A stretch of DNA of 64,000 nt from SB15 sp964639245 (GCA_964639245.1 CAZXCU010000014.1:62001-126000), one strand, 5' to 3'; positions 34,572 to 43,863 are shown, counted from the stretch's first letter. A program made the numbers and translations. Notes: generated by a model not told the origin, from the letters alone.

Positions 34572-35693
34572 TTATTCGCTAACGAAGAAGGACGCAACTT
34601 CTTCTTGAGAGATGATGCCGTCCAGAGTGTAGGATTCCGGCAGGTCTTTGACTTCTTCGTACAGATCGGCAAAGTTGGCTTCCAGAACGGTTTCTTCACC
34701 ATCCATGTTTACGTAGGTGAATTCTTCGCTCACAACCACGTAAGGAATCGGAACGTAGAGCGTGTTGCCATACGGGCCAGCCAGTTGTTCTTCGTCCACC
34801 TGACCACCCATCAAAATTTCAATCGCCACACGTAGGCCACTTGCACCAATGCCGGGCGGATTCACCACCCCCACAGCTTTGAAGTCGGGGCGTTCTTCCA
34901 GAATGGTGTTCCAGAGTTGCAGATAGCTGGCGCGGGCTTCACCTGTCACCAGAGGCCAGACATCGGGGTTGGCGGTGGAGAGAGCTGTCAACACACCAGT
35001 TGCCATCCCATCCTGAGTCCATACACCGTCAATTTCGGGAATGGAAGCCAAAAATTCGGACATGACTTGCTGACCGGTGGCTTGATCCCACATGCCGGAT
35101 TCACGCCCCACAACTTCAATGCCGGGGTAGTCCGCCAAAACTTCTTCGACACCCGTCATCCGGGCGGTGTTGGCGGGGTGGCCTACAAAGCCTTCAATCA
35201 ACACAATTTTGCCTTCACCGCCCAGTTGTTCCGCCAACCAGCGAGCGCTAATCCGCGCCCATTCGGTTTGGTCAATCACCACGTTGACGAGACCTTCGGC
35301 ATCAATTTCTTGGTCAACCGAAATCACTACAATGCCTTCAGCAATGGCATCTTCCAACACCAACCGCAGTGCTTCTGCATCACCGGGGTTGACGATGATC
35401 GCATCCACTTCCTGATTCATCAGGTTTAGGATTTGCTGTTCTTGTCCGGCGGCATCGGTATCTTCACTTTCGATCACCAATTCAATTTCGATGCCTTTTT
35501 CTTCTTCGAGTTCCGCCGCTACATCTTCGATGTTTTGGATCATCTGGGTGCGCCATTCGCTGCCCACAAAGCTGTTAGAAATCCCAATTTTATACGATTC
35601 CTGCGCCACAACCCGCGCCGGACGATTCACACCCGCCACGCCAACTGCCAGCGCAACGACCATCAAAACAACCAGCAAGATTCGCTTTGTCAT
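34572..35693 (-). CDS. Ribose-type ABC importer, sugar-binding protein
   Basis: 373 residues. A signal peptide (ILLVVLMVVALAVGVAGV) is followed by a type I periplasmic-binding fold: YKIGISNSFVGSEWRTQMIQNIEDVAAELE, QQILNLMNQEVDAIIVNPGDAEAL, VISVDQEIDAEG, VWTQDGMATGVLTALSTANPD. It belongs to the RbsB-like group that binds pentoses, hexoses or cyclitols. It is the first gene of the minus-strand importer operon and divergent from a GntR regulator. Its ligand is unknown. Confidence 0.92.
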   Translation of the reverse strand: MTKRILLVVLMVVALAVGVAGVNRPARVVAQESYKIGISNSFVGSEWRTQMIQNIEDVAAELEEEKGIEIELVIESEDTDAAGQEQQILNLMNQEVDAIIVNPGDAEALRLVLEDAIAEGIVVISVDQEIDAEGLVNVVIDQTEWARISARWLAEQLGGEGKIVLIEGFVGHPANTARMTGVEEVLADYPGIEVVGRESGMWDQATGQQVMSEFLASIPEIDGVWTQDGMATGVLTALSTANPDVWPLVTGEARASYLQLWNTILEERPDFKAVGVVNPPGIGASGLRVAIEILMGGQVDEEQLAGPYGNTLYVPIPYVVVSEEFTYVNMDGEETVLEANFADLYEEVKDLPESYTLDGIISQEEVASFFVSE

Positions 35694-35740
35694 AAAAATC
35701 TCCTGTAATTTATTGAATTGCTTGTATTTATTCGAGACTT

Positions 35741-35757
35741 ACGATAGACTCTATCGT
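35741..35757. promoter_or_regulatory. Palindromic operator upstream of importer and GntR gene
   Basis: Perfect inverted repeat ACGATAGA-C-TCTATCGT in the 121-base divergent region between the binding-protein gene (minus) and the GntR/UTRA gene (plus). Its position makes it the obvious candidate for the GntR protein. A weaker CGAAC...GTTCG pair follows at about 35766-35791. Confidence 0.7.
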
Positions 35758-35814
35758 TAAAGTTACGAACATTTGCACATTATAACGTTCGCTAAAAAGC
35801 GCGTCAAATTTCTC

Positions 35815-36576
35815 ATGCGACAACTCTTTATTCAAGATTTACCAATTAGCCCTGCTGACCCGGACAGCCCGATTCCCTTGTATTACCAAGTGGAAGCCGA
35901 TTTGCGCGAACTGCTCAAAAATACAGAGTCGGGGGATATGCTGCCCCCTGAAACCGAACTTGCCGAAGCCTATGGGGTTGGACGGCATACTATCCGTGTT
36001 GCTTTGGGGCGTTTGGTGGCAGATAACCTCATCAGTCGCCGTGCCGGACACGGTACAGTGATTAAACCTGTCCCTGACCGCCGCCAGTTTTATCTTGACC
36101 GCAGTTTTACCCGTCAAATGGCGGAAATGGGTCTCAAAGCGCACTCCACCGTCCTCAAACACATGACCGGACAAATTCAGTCCAATGCTCCCAAACCGTT
36201 ACAGGGCAAACTAGGCGCTCCTTTCTTTGCGCTCCATCGGTTGCGTTTTGGCAACGGCGAACCCATCGGATTGCAATATTCCACCATCATTACCGAACTG
36301 TGTCACGGCCTTGAAAAACATGACTTCGCGGAAAATTCGCTCTATGCCATCCTTTCAAGCCACTTTCAGTTAGAAATTGTCCAGATTACTCATACCATCG
36401 CTGCGGTGATGGCGGATAAAAAACAGGCCGATTTGTTGCAAGTGCGCGAAGGTGATGCTTTGCTGGTCGTCAAAACGTCGGCTTATGTGGCGAACAACGA
36501 ATTGATTGAATACACCATCAGTTACTATCGGGCGGACAAATACGAGTACAACATTACCCATACCTACGCTCCCTAA
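35815..36576 (+). CDS. GntR/HutC-type transcriptional regulator with UTRA domain
   Basis: About 253 residues. The N-terminal winged helix is ELLKNTESGDMLPPETELAEAYGVGRHTIRVALGRLVADNLISRRAGHGTVI. The C-terminal UTRA ligand-binding domain (about 95-250) has FFALHRLRFGNGEPIGLQYSTI and DKYEYNITHTY. It is divergent from the ribose-type importer and likely controls it through the palindrome in between. I use the ATG at 35815. A TTG at 35773 would add 14 residues and neither has a strong ribosome site. The effector is probably a phosphorylated sugar or the imported compound. Confidence 0.9.
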   Translation: MRQLFIQDLPISPADPDSPIPLYYQVEADLRELLKNTESGDMLPPETELAEAYGVGRHTIRVALGRLVADNLISRRAGHGTVIKPVPDRRQFYLDRSFTRQMAEMGLKAHSTVLKHMTGQIQSNAPKPLQGKLGAPFFALHRLRFGNGEPIGLQYSTIITELCHGLEKHDFAENSLYAILSSHFQLEIVQITHTIAAVMADKKQADLLQVREGDALLVVKTSAYVANNELIEYTISYYRADKYEYNITHTYAP

Positions 36577-36585
36577 TATCTCTGT

Positions 36586-37455
36586 TTAGTGCGACCAGCA
36601 GAATTTTTCGCCGCACCTCAGCACCCGATACGGCTGCATCGCTTCGGTAGCCATCAGTGTAAAGTCGCGTACATCCACTGTATTAAAAGTAAACATATCG
36701 TAGTGGTGCGGGATGAGCAGTCTGGCGTTGACTTCTTTTGCCAATTTTATTGCATCCTGCATGTTCATATTCGGCGGAACATGGAGTTGGGTACGCCGTT
36801 CATCTGTGCCGTTAATCGGCAAAAAGACGATATCCGGTTGAAATGCTTGTAACCGTGCCGCCAGCCCATCATAGGCCAATGTGTCCCCACTATGATATAG
36901 GGTCAGCCCATCCACCTGAAACACAAATCCTAAAAAGGGATAGCCCTGTTCAGGGGTGTAATCAAACTCAGGATGGGCGGAAGGAATCGCGTGAACGACC
37001 AACTCTGAATTAACAAGCGGTTTTAGACCTGTGTCAGTTTCATCCCCGCGTAAAGGCATCAACTTTTCACGCGGCAAGCCCAAACTCAGCGCATGGTCAA
37101 CAATCGCCTGAGGCAAAACCAGCTTGGCAGACGGTGAATTTTTGAAAATCTCCGGTATTGTTACCGGATCAAGATGGTCAGAATGTTTATGGCTGGCAAA
37201 AATAAGATCGACATGGGGCAATTCATGTCCCCGAATGGGCGCAGTGGTCATGCGAATATGCGGTTTTTCTGTCTGGGCATATTTGGCGGTGAGATGTTCG
37301 GATAAATATAAATCCACAAAAAATAAGGTGGAAGCGGTTTTAATGGCATAACCGCTTTGCCCCAACCACCAAATCGCTACCTGTCTCGGTTGGGGGTGTG
37401 TATTCTCAATATCCGCCAGCAGTTCAGCGCCGCTTTGCACAGGTTGAATCATCAT
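36586..37455 (-). CDS. Metallo-beta-lactamase-fold hydrolase, UlaG-like
   Basis: 289 residues: WLGQSGYAIKTASTLFFVDLYLSE at the N-terminus, metal motif SHKHSDHLD, and later HSGDT and IPHHYDMF. These match the UlaG group (L-ascorbate-6-phosphate lactonase and similar). Such enzymes open sugar lactones or phosphodiesters using Mn or Zn. The start ATG (37455) overlaps the stop of the upstream M24 gene, so both are on one transcript read from the operator at 38604. A lactonase would fit a pathway in which a sugar dehydrogenase forms a lactone. Confidence 0.85.
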   Translation of the reverse strand: MMIQPVQSGAELLADIENTHPQPRQVAIWWLGQSGYAIKTASTLFFVDLYLSEHLTAKYAQTEKPHIRMTTAPIRGHELPHVDLIFASHKHSDHLDPVTIPEIFKNSPSAKLVLPQAIVDHALSLGLPREKLMPLRGDETDTGLKPLVNSELVVHAIPSAHPEFDYTPEQGYPFLGFVFQVDGLTLYHSGDTLAYDGLAARLQAFQPDIVFLPINGTDERRTQLHVPPNMNMQDAIKLAKEVNARLLIPHHYDMFTFNTVDVRDFTLMATEAMQPYRVLRCGEKFCWSH

Positions 37456-38576
37456 TGCAGCCTCAACCCGCTTTTATCGTGATGAGTCAGAATTTCGACT
37501 CCATCTGCCGTAATCAACAGGGCATCTTCCAAACGAATGCTCAATTCACCGGGAATATAAACGCCCGGCTCAAGCATAATGACCATGCCCGCTTGTAAAA
37601 TTTCTTCGCTGTACGGCACAATCCGCGGTGCTTCATGCCCTGAAACCCCCACACCATGTCCGGTGTGATGCGGATACACTGGCAAACCCGCCCGTTTAAT
37701 AAAATGGCGCACTTTCTGGTCAATCTCTCGCGCCATGACACCGGGTTTAACCAGCGAAATGCCATACTCCAGCGCATCTTGCACCACCTGACGGACGGCG
37801 AGTTGCTGGGGGGTGGGGTCACTCGCAAAATACGACATGCAGCTATCGCTCCAATACCCCTGATGAATCGTACTCAAATCCACCGTCAGCGTGTCCTGTG
37901 GGTGAATCACAAAATCGAGCGGCAGTCCGCCGATATTCTGCTGGCGCGAACTGACCACACAGTCATTCCCCAGAGGAACAATTTCCCCTGTTGCCTGATT
38001 AATCGCGCTGTGAATTGCCATCCACACATCAATTTCACGTAGGCCGGGTGCAACCGTTGCCCGTGCTATCTGGTGTCCCAGCTCAACCAGTTCAAAATTA
38101 CGCCGCAGTTTGGCAATTTCTTCAGGAGTTTTAATGGCTCGCATCGGTTCAAGCCATTGATCGATGCGGGCAAATTCAGTTTCCGCCGCCAACAAATTTT
38201 GAATCAGATGGGTGATCGATGCACTTTCAATCCCAATTTTACGGGGAGCAGGGGGGATGAATTTTTGCAGGGCTGCACCTAAATTACGTCCCGATGCAAT
38301 GGGTTCTTGAATTGTATATCCCTCATAAGTCACCACATCATAATCTGATTGTGGTGGCGGGGCATAGGTTTGATGCACGTCCAGCACAATGAGGGTGAAG
38401 TGGTGTTTTTCATACCACACCAGCGCTGGCCCACCTACAAAGATATTGGTACCAAGATGAATCGGCGGGGCAAAACCTGTCAGCCATTTAACGCTTTCCA
38501 GCGAGGAAAACAGGGCATAATCAATCTTTTGGGAGTCGAGCAAAGAAGCTGTTTTTTGACGCTGTAGTGTGTGCAT
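37452..38576 (-). CDS. M24 family peptidase-like protein (Xaa-Pro peptidase/creatinase fold)
   Basis: 374 residues: N-terminal creatinase-like domain, then the pita-bread fold. Metal ligands are visible: two Asp in LTVDLSTIHQGYWSDSC, His in GHGVGVSGHE and two Glu in MLEPGVYIPGELSIRLEDALL. Most relatives are Xaa-Pro peptidases, but creatine or dimethylsulfoniopropionate hydrolases share the fold, so the substrate in this sugar-type regulon need not be a peptide. The ATG at 38576 is used. It is 28 bases from a LacI-type operator, and its stop overlaps the UlaG-like gene. Confidence 0.87.
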   Translation of the reverse strand: MHTLQRQKTASLLDSQKIDYALFSSLESVKWLTGFAPPIHLGTNIFVGGPALVWYEKHHFTLIVLDVHQTYAPPPQSDYDVVTYEGYTIQEPIASGRNLGAALQKFIPPAPRKIGIESASITHLIQNLLAAETEFARIDQWLEPMRAIKTPEEIAKLRRNFELVELGHQIARATVAPGLREIDVWMAIHSAINQATGEIVPLGNDCVVSSRQQNIGGLPLDFVIHPQDTLTVDLSTIHQGYWSDSCMSYFASDPTPQQLAVRQVVQDALEYGISLVKPGVMAREIDQKVRHFIKRAGLPVYPHHTGHGVGVSGHEAPRIVPYSEEILQAGMVIMLEPGVYIPGELSIRLEDALLITADGVEILTHHDKSGLRLQ

Positions 38577-38603
38577 AAAAACCAATTTCTAAAATTATTT
38601 CCT

Positions 38604-38625
38604 GTTACGCAATCGATTGCGTAAC
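38604..38625. promoter_or_regulatory. LacI-type operator (perfect 22-bp palindrome)
   Basis: Palindrome with core ACGCAATCGATTGCGT extended by three matching bases on each side, centred on CG at 38614/38615. It lies in the divergent region between the M24 gene (minus) and the dehydrogenase gene at 38801 (plus). The same 16-base core occurs at 45054-45069. The LacI gene at 41869 is the nearest candidate regulator. Confidence 0.85.
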
Positions 38626-38800
38626 TTTCCTCTCTACGTTACCATAGGTATTGAAAGGATGCAAGTCATCCAAAAAAATTGTCGGGGCAGGTCTTACCCC
38701 ACGCTCACCCTCCCCAACGCATTGAAAAGGGAATCCACCGCACAGCAGGGGTAAAAATGCACGGCACAGTGACCTGTCCAAGTGATCGATAGGATATTTT

Positions 38801-39835
38801 ATGAAAGCTGTGATGAAAGTTGCACGCGGGGTTGGGAACATCGAACTCCGCGAGATTGAAGAACCTGCGCCACAAGCAGGTCAAGTCAAAATTAAAGTTC
38901 ATGCGGCGGGCATTTGCGGGACAGACATGCACATTTACAAAGACGAATTTAAATCTGTTCCGCCGGTGGTCTTGGGGCATGAAGTCGCCGGAGAAATTGT
39001 TGAAATTGGTGAAGGCGTAACCGGTATCGAAACAGGCGCACGGGTGACAACTGAAACTTATTTTTATACCTGTGGTGTGTGTCGCTACTGTCGCAATGGA
39101 CAAAATAACCTATGTTTGAATCGCCGTTCGATTGGGTCAGCCGTCAATGGTGGATTCACCCAATATCTGGTTGTGCCAGCGAAAAATATCCACCGTTTGC
39201 CTGACCATGTAGATTTTCTGGCAGGAGCATTAACCGAACCCTTGGCCTGTGTCGTGCATGGGGTATTAGGCACACCTACGGTTGCGGCTGGTGATGTCGC
39301 GGTTATTGCAGGGCCGGGCGCGATTGGCCTTTTAACCCTGCAAGTGGTTAAGGCATCGGGCGCAAAAGCGGTGATTTTAGGCACAGATGGCGACGAACCG
39401 CGCATGGAACTTGCCCGCAGTTTTGGCGCAGATTACGTTATTAATGTGCAGCGCGACGACCCCAAACCCCTCATCGCGGACATCACGCCTGAAGGTTTGG
39501 GTGCGGATGTGGTTTATGAATGTTCAGGCGCGGGGGCGGCGGCAGCCCAACTTTTGGAGTTGGTACGGCGGCGCGGCAAGTATGTGCAAATCGGACTGTT
39601 TGGCAAACCGATTGCGTGGGATGTTGACCAGATTTGCTACCGTGAACTGACGGTGACAGGCAGCAACGCCAGCACCCCGCCCGCGTGGATTCGTGCTGTT
39701 CAACTTCTGGAAAGTGGGCAGGTGCAAACCAAACCCCTTATTAGCCATATTTTTGATGTGACCGATTGGCAAAAAGCCTTTGATACCTTTGAATCCAAAC
39801 AAGGGATTAAAATGATCTTACAGCCCGTCGGATAA
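38801..39835 (+). CDS. Zinc-dependent sugar alcohol/threonine-type dehydrogenase
   Basis: 344 residues, medium-chain dehydrogenase: catalytic zinc residues in AGICGTDMH and VLGHEVAGEIVEIG, a structural zinc loop YTCGVCRYCRNGQNNLC with four Cys, and a Rossmann segment VAVIAGPGAIGLLTLQVV. It resembles sorbitol, L-threonine or galactitol dehydrogenases, all of which oxidise a secondary alcohol with NAD. AGGATATTTT precedes the ATG. It follows the operator at 38604 and begins a plus-strand run with a mutarotase-like protein, an SDR and the LacI gene. Confidence 0.92.
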   Translation: MKAVMKVARGVGNIELREIEEPAPQAGQVKIKVHAAGICGTDMHIYKDEFKSVPPVVLGHEVAGEIVEIGEGVTGIETGARVTTETYFYTCGVCRYCRNGQNNLCLNRRSIGSAVNGGFTQYLVVPAKNIHRLPDHVDFLAGALTEPLACVVHGVLGTPTVAAGDVAVIAGPGAIGLLTLQVVKASGAKAVILGTDGDEPRMELARSFGADYVINVQRDDPKPLIADITPEGLGADVVYECSGAGAAAAQLLELVRRRGKYVQIGLFGKPIAWDVDQICYRELTVTGSNASTPPAWIRAVQLLESGQVQTKPLISHIFDVTDWQKAFDTFESKQGIKMILQPVG

Positions 39836-39936
39836 AATAATTGATAAAGGCAGGTGCTAAGAGCATTTCATGGTGCAAAACCCAATCTTTGGATGCCTGT
39901 CATCTGCCTTTAAACTTAAAAATACAGGGAAAAATA

Positions 39937-41010
39937 ATGTTTGACCGAGAAATCCTTCAAAAACACAGCGTAGACATCCGCCAATTCATGGACTGCCGCG
40001 AATCGACCCTGCCCAACGGCATGAGAATCTTGGATGTCTACAATGGCAGCGGCCTGCATTTTACGATTCTGCCCGATAGAGGTATGGACATCTGGACAGC
40101 CCATTACAATGGCTTGCCCCTCACATGGATTAGTCAGGGGTCGCCGCACCCACCGGATTATGGCAGCAATTGGTTACGCCAATTCAACGGCGGACTATTG
40201 ACCACCTGCGGTTTAACCCATGTCGGCCCGCCCGAAGTGGATGACATTACTGGCGAAAACCGTGATATTCATGGCAATTTTACCCGCTTAAGGGCGACCA
40301 ACATCGCTGTAAATGTCGTGAGTGACTTCAAACAAAATCTCCAAGCCTTAAAAATTTCGGGGACATTGGCAGAAGGGCGTTTATTTGGCGAGCAAATGCT
40401 GCTCCAACGCCTCTATTGGGTGAAATTGGGCGAACCCCAAATCAATATCACCGATGTTGTGACGAATTTATCCGATAAACCGACCCCCTTCATGCTTTTG
40501 TATCATTTTAATGTCGGTTATCCGCTTGTCCGCGAAGGGACAAAATTACACCTTCCTGCTGTTAAAAGCGCTCCACGGGATGCTGCCGCCAAAGTCGGTT
40601 TTGACACCTGGCCTGATTATTCTGCTGCGATTCCCGACTACGCCGAACAGGTTTTTTACCATCACACAAAATCTGACGAGGGCAAAACGCAAGTTGTTCT
40701 AGCCAACCCCGATTTTGGCGTGGAATTGGCTTGGGCAACGAACACTTTACCCTACTTCACCCAATGGAAAAATGTTCGACAGGGAATTTATGTGAGTGGG
40801 ATTGAACCGGGTAACTGCATTCCCGAAGGCCAAAATGCAGCGCGTAAAAATGGACGCTTGGTCATGTTGCAACCCAACGAAACCCGCTATTTTGAAACGC
40901 ATTTGACCGTTTTAGGCGATGCAGAAGCTATTCAAAACAGTCTCAATCAAATTGAGCAGATTCAAATGAACGGCACCCCCACTGAACATTGCAAATTAGA
41001 TGAATTTTGA
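39937..41010 (+). CDS. Aldose-1-epimerase-like protein (DUF4432 type)
   Basis: About 357 residues of the galactose-mutarotase-like beta-sandwich superfamily: GMRILDVYNGSGLHFTILPDRGMDIWTAHYNGLPLTWISQG, GGLLTTCGLTHVGPP, DIHGNFTRLRA, YHFNVGYPLV, CIPEGQNAARKNGRLVMLQPNETRYFETHLTVL. Members occur in many sugar operons and probably interconvert anomers of an uncommon sugar. The ATG at 39937 has a ribosome site (GGGAAAA). An earlier in-frame start at 39841 would add an unrelated N-terminus. Co-transcribed with the dehydrogenase before and the SDR after. Confidence 0.82.
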   Translation: MFDREILQKHSVDIRQFMDCRESTLPNGMRILDVYNGSGLHFTILPDRGMDIWTAHYNGLPLTWISQGSPHPPDYGSNWLRQFNGGLLTTCGLTHVGPPEVDDITGENRDIHGNFTRLRATNIAVNVVSDFKQNLQALKISGTLAEGRLFGEQMLLQRLYWVKLGEPQINITDVVTNLSDKPTPFMLLYHFNVGYPLVREGTKLHLPAVKSAPRDAAAKVGFDTWPDYSAAIPDYAEQVFYHHTKSDEGKTQVVLANPDFGVELAWATNTLPYFTQWKNVRQGIYVSGIEPGNCIPEGQNAARKNGRLVMLQPNETRYFETHLTVLGDAEAIQNSLNQIEQIQMNGTPTEHCKLDEF

Positions 41011-41019
41011 GGAAGCGCG

Positions 41020-41808
41020 ATGAAGGGTTTACAAGGCAAAAAAATTTTAGTCACCGGGGCGAGTCTGGGTATTGGGCAGGCGGCGGCGATTCGTCTTGCC
41101 GAAGAAGGCGCACACATCGCCATCAACTATCGCAAAAGCGAAAAAGAAGCCCATGACACGCTCGCCGTTGTGCAAAAATACAGCCAGCACAGTTTTCTGG
41201 TGCAGGCCGATGTCTCTAAAGACGAGGATGTCTCCCGTCTCTACCAGACCTGCTACGAACAATGGGGTGGGTTGGATATGCTCATTAACAATGCAGCCTT
41301 CCTTTATCCCGAAGACTCGGACAAACTCACCATGACCGACTTTGACCGCATCATTGGCACGAATTTGCGCGGGGCGTTCATGTGCGCTCAACAGGCTATT
41401 CAGCATTTTCTAGCGGAAAACAAAGCGGGTGTGATTGTCAATGTTTCAAGTGTGCATCAGATTATCCCTAAACCGCGTTTTGTGGCATACTCTATCAGCA
41501 AAGGGGGGATGCAAAATATGACCACGACTCTCGCGCTGGAATATGCCGATAAAAATATCCGGGTGAATGCGGTTGCACCCGGCGCGATTCTCACCCCCAT
41601 GAATGATGCGTGGCGGTATGATGAGCAGAAAACAGCCGATGTCGAAAGCCATATTCCGATGAAACGGGCCGGGGAGGCATGGGAATGTGCCGCGTTGATT
41701 GCCTTTCTCTGTTCGGATGAAGCCGCCTATATTACCGGACAAACCATCTATATTGATGGTGGGTTGACCCTGTATGCCGATTTCAAAACTTCGTGGTCAT
41801 CAGAATAA
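41020..41808 (+). CDS. SDR family sugar dehydrogenase
   Basis: 262 residues, classical SDR with intact site: TGASLGIGQAA cofactor loop, NNAA, Ser in VNVSSVHQ, catalytic YSISK and the C-terminal YITGQTIYIDGG. The pattern fits glucose/gluconate-type dehydrogenases. It begins nine bases after the mutarotase-like gene and is followed by the LacI gene. Compare the SDR at 11015, which lacks these catalytic residues. It presumably acts on the same sugar pathway as its neighbours. Confidence 0.9.
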   Translation: MKGLQGKKILVTGASLGIGQAAAIRLAEEGAHIAINYRKSEKEAHDTLAVVQKYSQHSFLVQADVSKDEDVSRLYQTCYEQWGGLDMLINNAAFLYPEDSDKLTMTDFDRIIGTNLRGAFMCAQQAIQHFLAENKAGVIVNVSSVHQIIPKPRFVAYSISKGGMQNMTTTLALEYADKNIRVNAVAPGAILTPMNDAWRYDEQKTADVESHIPMKRAGEAWECAALIAFLCSDEAAYITGQTIYIDGGLTLYADFKTSWSSE

Positions 41809-41868
41809 TAATCTGCACAGGCGTGGTTTAAAAACGGTGTGATTAACCCTATACATGAAAGATGAATT

Positions 41869-42897
41869 ATGGCGGAACGGTTGACCATGGCGGATATTGC
41901 ACGGATGGCGGGGGTGTCGGCCTCGACTGTTTCGCGGGCATTCAACAACAGTCGTTCGATTCCGCCCGAAACCCGTCAGCGAATTTTAGACATCGCCCAG
42001 CAAAACAACTACCGTATTGATACACGGGCGCAAAATTTCCGTTTGCAGCGTTCCATGACCATTGCGACAGTTTTTCCCTATGGCATCGGGAGCAAGCGGC
42101 TCATTTCTGATCCTTTTTATCTGGAAATTACGGCTGCTGTGACTGATGAACTCGCCAATTATGATTATGATATGATTCTGGCGCGTGTTCCCACCTACGA
42201 TGCGGAATGGTGTTTACGCTATGCCTCGGATAAACGGGTCGATGGCATCATCCTTGTGGATAGGGGGGTGCATGACCGGGGCATCGAAAAGTTACTTGAA
42301 CTCGGCGCAAATTTTTTGGTCTTTGGCCCGCCGCTTGCTCACCAGCCGATTGTTTCTGTCGGATGCAACACCATTGAGGGCGCAGTCATGGGAGTCCGCC
42401 ATCTCATCCGCTTAGGGCGCAAACGGATTGGTTTTATTGGCGGGAATGAGGGCATGGTCGAAACCTATTTGCGGCGGCAGGGCTACGAACGTGCCTTGAA
42501 AGAAGCCGACCTGCCTATTAACGAAAAACTGATTACCTACACCGACTTTACCCCGCAGGCAGGCCAAACCGCGATGAATACCCTCCTAGACCGCGAACCC
42601 AAACTTGATGCGGTTTTTATATGCAGTGACTTCATGGCTGTTTCCGCGATTGAAGATTTACGGATGCGCGGGCGGGTTGTGCCGGATGATGTTTCGATTG
42701 TGGGGTATGATGATATTCCGCTTGCGGCCTATGCGAACCCCCGCCTGACGACCATCCGTCAACCGATTCATGACGCAGGTCGGCTGATGGTCAAAAAGCT
42801 GTTTGACATGATTGAGAATAAGACGGTTGAGCCATCGATTTTGCCGTTTGAACTGGTGGTACGTGATTCTTGCGGGGCCAATCGCGCTTATTTTTAA
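41869..42897 (+). CDS. LacI/GalR family transcriptional regulator
   Basis: 342 residues: helix-turn-helix MADIARMAGVSASTVSRAFNNS and hinge region, then the sensor domain with DDVSIVGYDDIPLAAYANPRLTTIRQP. It lies between two clusters that both carry the palindrome ACGCAATCGATTGCGT (38604 and 45054), so it is the likely repressor of both. It is not next to an importer gene, unlike the other two LacI genes. Its ligand is probably a pathway intermediate or the sugar imported by the ribose-type system. Its ribosome site is weak. Confidence 0.93.
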   Translation: MAERLTMADIARMAGVSASTVSRAFNNSRSIPPETRQRILDIAQQNNYRIDTRAQNFRLQRSMTIATVFPYGIGSKRLISDPFYLEITAAVTDELANYDYDMILARVPTYDAEWCLRYASDKRVDGIILVDRGVHDRGIEKLLELGANFLVFGPPLAHQPIVSVGCNTIEGAVMGVRHLIRLGRKRIGFIGGNEGMVETYLRRQGYERALKEADLPINEKLITYTDFTPQAGQTAMNTLLDREPKLDAVFICSDFMAVSAIEDLRMRGRVVPDDVSIVGYDDIPLAAYANPRLTTIRQPIHDAGRLMVKKLFDMIENKTVEPSILPFELVVRDSCGANRAYF

Positions 42898-42930
42898 AAA
42901 AACGATTCCTGCTCTTGCAACAGGAATCGT
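42895..42930 (-). terminator. Rho-independent terminator of the isomerase operon
   Basis: Stem ACGATTCCTG/CAGGAATCGT with a 9-base loop. Read on the minus strand it is followed by six T. It lies directly after the sugar isomerase gene. On the plus strand no T-run follows, so it serves the minus-strand operon. Confidence 0.85.
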
Positions 42931-42941
42931 CATTGGAGAGT

Positions 42942-43850
42942 TTAGCGCATGAACTGTTCAAGGTAGCGCTTTGACTGGGTAATCGAGCGTTTGACATCTT
43001 CCAGCGAACCTTCGTAGGCACGGTCTTCCACTTCAATCGCTACTGCTCCATGATAGCCTACATCGGTCAGCGCGGAGAAAAACTTGCCCCAGTTGACATC
43101 CCCCAAACCGGGAATTTTCGGGGTATGCCATTTCAAGCCCATAATGCCGCGTTGGTAAATCAAATCGCTGTTGATTTTGGTATCTTTGGCGTGAACATGC
43201 ACGAAGCGATCCCCAAATTCATGAATTGCTCGCACATAATCAATATGCTGCCAGATGAGGTGCGATGGATCATAATTCAATCCCCATTGTTTGCTGGGAA
43301 TGGTGTCAAACATCCTACGCCAAATTTCGGGGGAAATAGCGAGATTTTTCCCGCCGGGCCATTCATCCAGGCTGAACAACATCGGGCAGTTTTCGATGCC
43401 AATTTTTACACCCTGTTCTTCCGCAAAAGCCACCAGCGGTTTCCATGTTTCCTCGAAAAGAGGCCAGTTGTCCTCAATAGATTTGGCAGGGTTGCGCCCC
43501 ACAAAGGTATTCATAATGTTCACGCCGAGCAATTTGGAAGCCACAATGACTTTTTTGATATGGTCAACATAGGTCTCACGTTCATCGGCATCTGCGGCAA
43601 GCGGATTGGGATAGTAGCCCAACCCCGAAATGCTGATGTTGTATTGCTGGCATAAAGCGTTAATTTTAGCAGCATCACTCTGGGTAAAGTGGGTCACATC
43701 AATATGTGTCACGCCTGCGTAGCGCCGTTCGGCTTTCCCGACAGGCCAACACATCACCTCCACACAATCAAACCCTTCGGCAGCAGCAAATTGGAACACC
43801 TGCTCCAATGTCCAATCCGGCAAAATGGCAGAGACAAATCCTAATTTCAT
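42942..43850 (-). CDS. Sugar phosphate isomerase/epimerase (TIM-barrel, AP-endonuclease-2 fold)
   Basis: 302 residues, xylose-isomerase-like TIM barrel: MKLGFVSAILPDWTLEQVFQFAAAEGFDCVEVM, Glu in GIENCPML, His/Asp in NYDPSHLIWQ, H-VHAKDT, and a C-terminal Glu in AIEVEDRAYEG that completes the metal site. Such proteins isomerise or epimerise sugars. E. coli YcjR (3-keto-glucoside epimerase) is one. It is co-transcribed with the Gfo/Idh gene upstream (13-base gap, AAAGGAGC ribosome site). A terminator follows. The substrate is unknown. Confidence 0.88.
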   Translation of the reverse strand: MKLGFVSAILPDWTLEQVFQFAAAEGFDCVEVMCWPVGKAERRYAGVTHIDVTHFTQSDAAKINALCQQYNISISGLGYYPNPLAADADERETYVDHIKKVIVASKLLGVNIMNTFVGRNPAKSIEDNWPLFEETWKPLVAFAEEQGVKIGIENCPMLFSLDEWPGGKNLAISPEIWRRMFDTIPSKQWGLNYDPSHLIWQHIDYVRAIHEFGDRFVHVHAKDTKINSDLIYQRGIMGLKWHTPKIPGLGDVNWGKFFSALTDVGYHGAVAIEVEDRAYEGSLEDVKRSITQSKRYLEQFMR

Positions 43851-43863
43851 GTTTGATGCTCCT

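Noticed and set aside
38641..38800. A gene or regulatory RNA in the 160 bases before the dehydrogenase at 38801
   Set aside because: No start with a ribosome site opens a frame of useful length, and no strong stem-loop stands out. It is probably just a leader.
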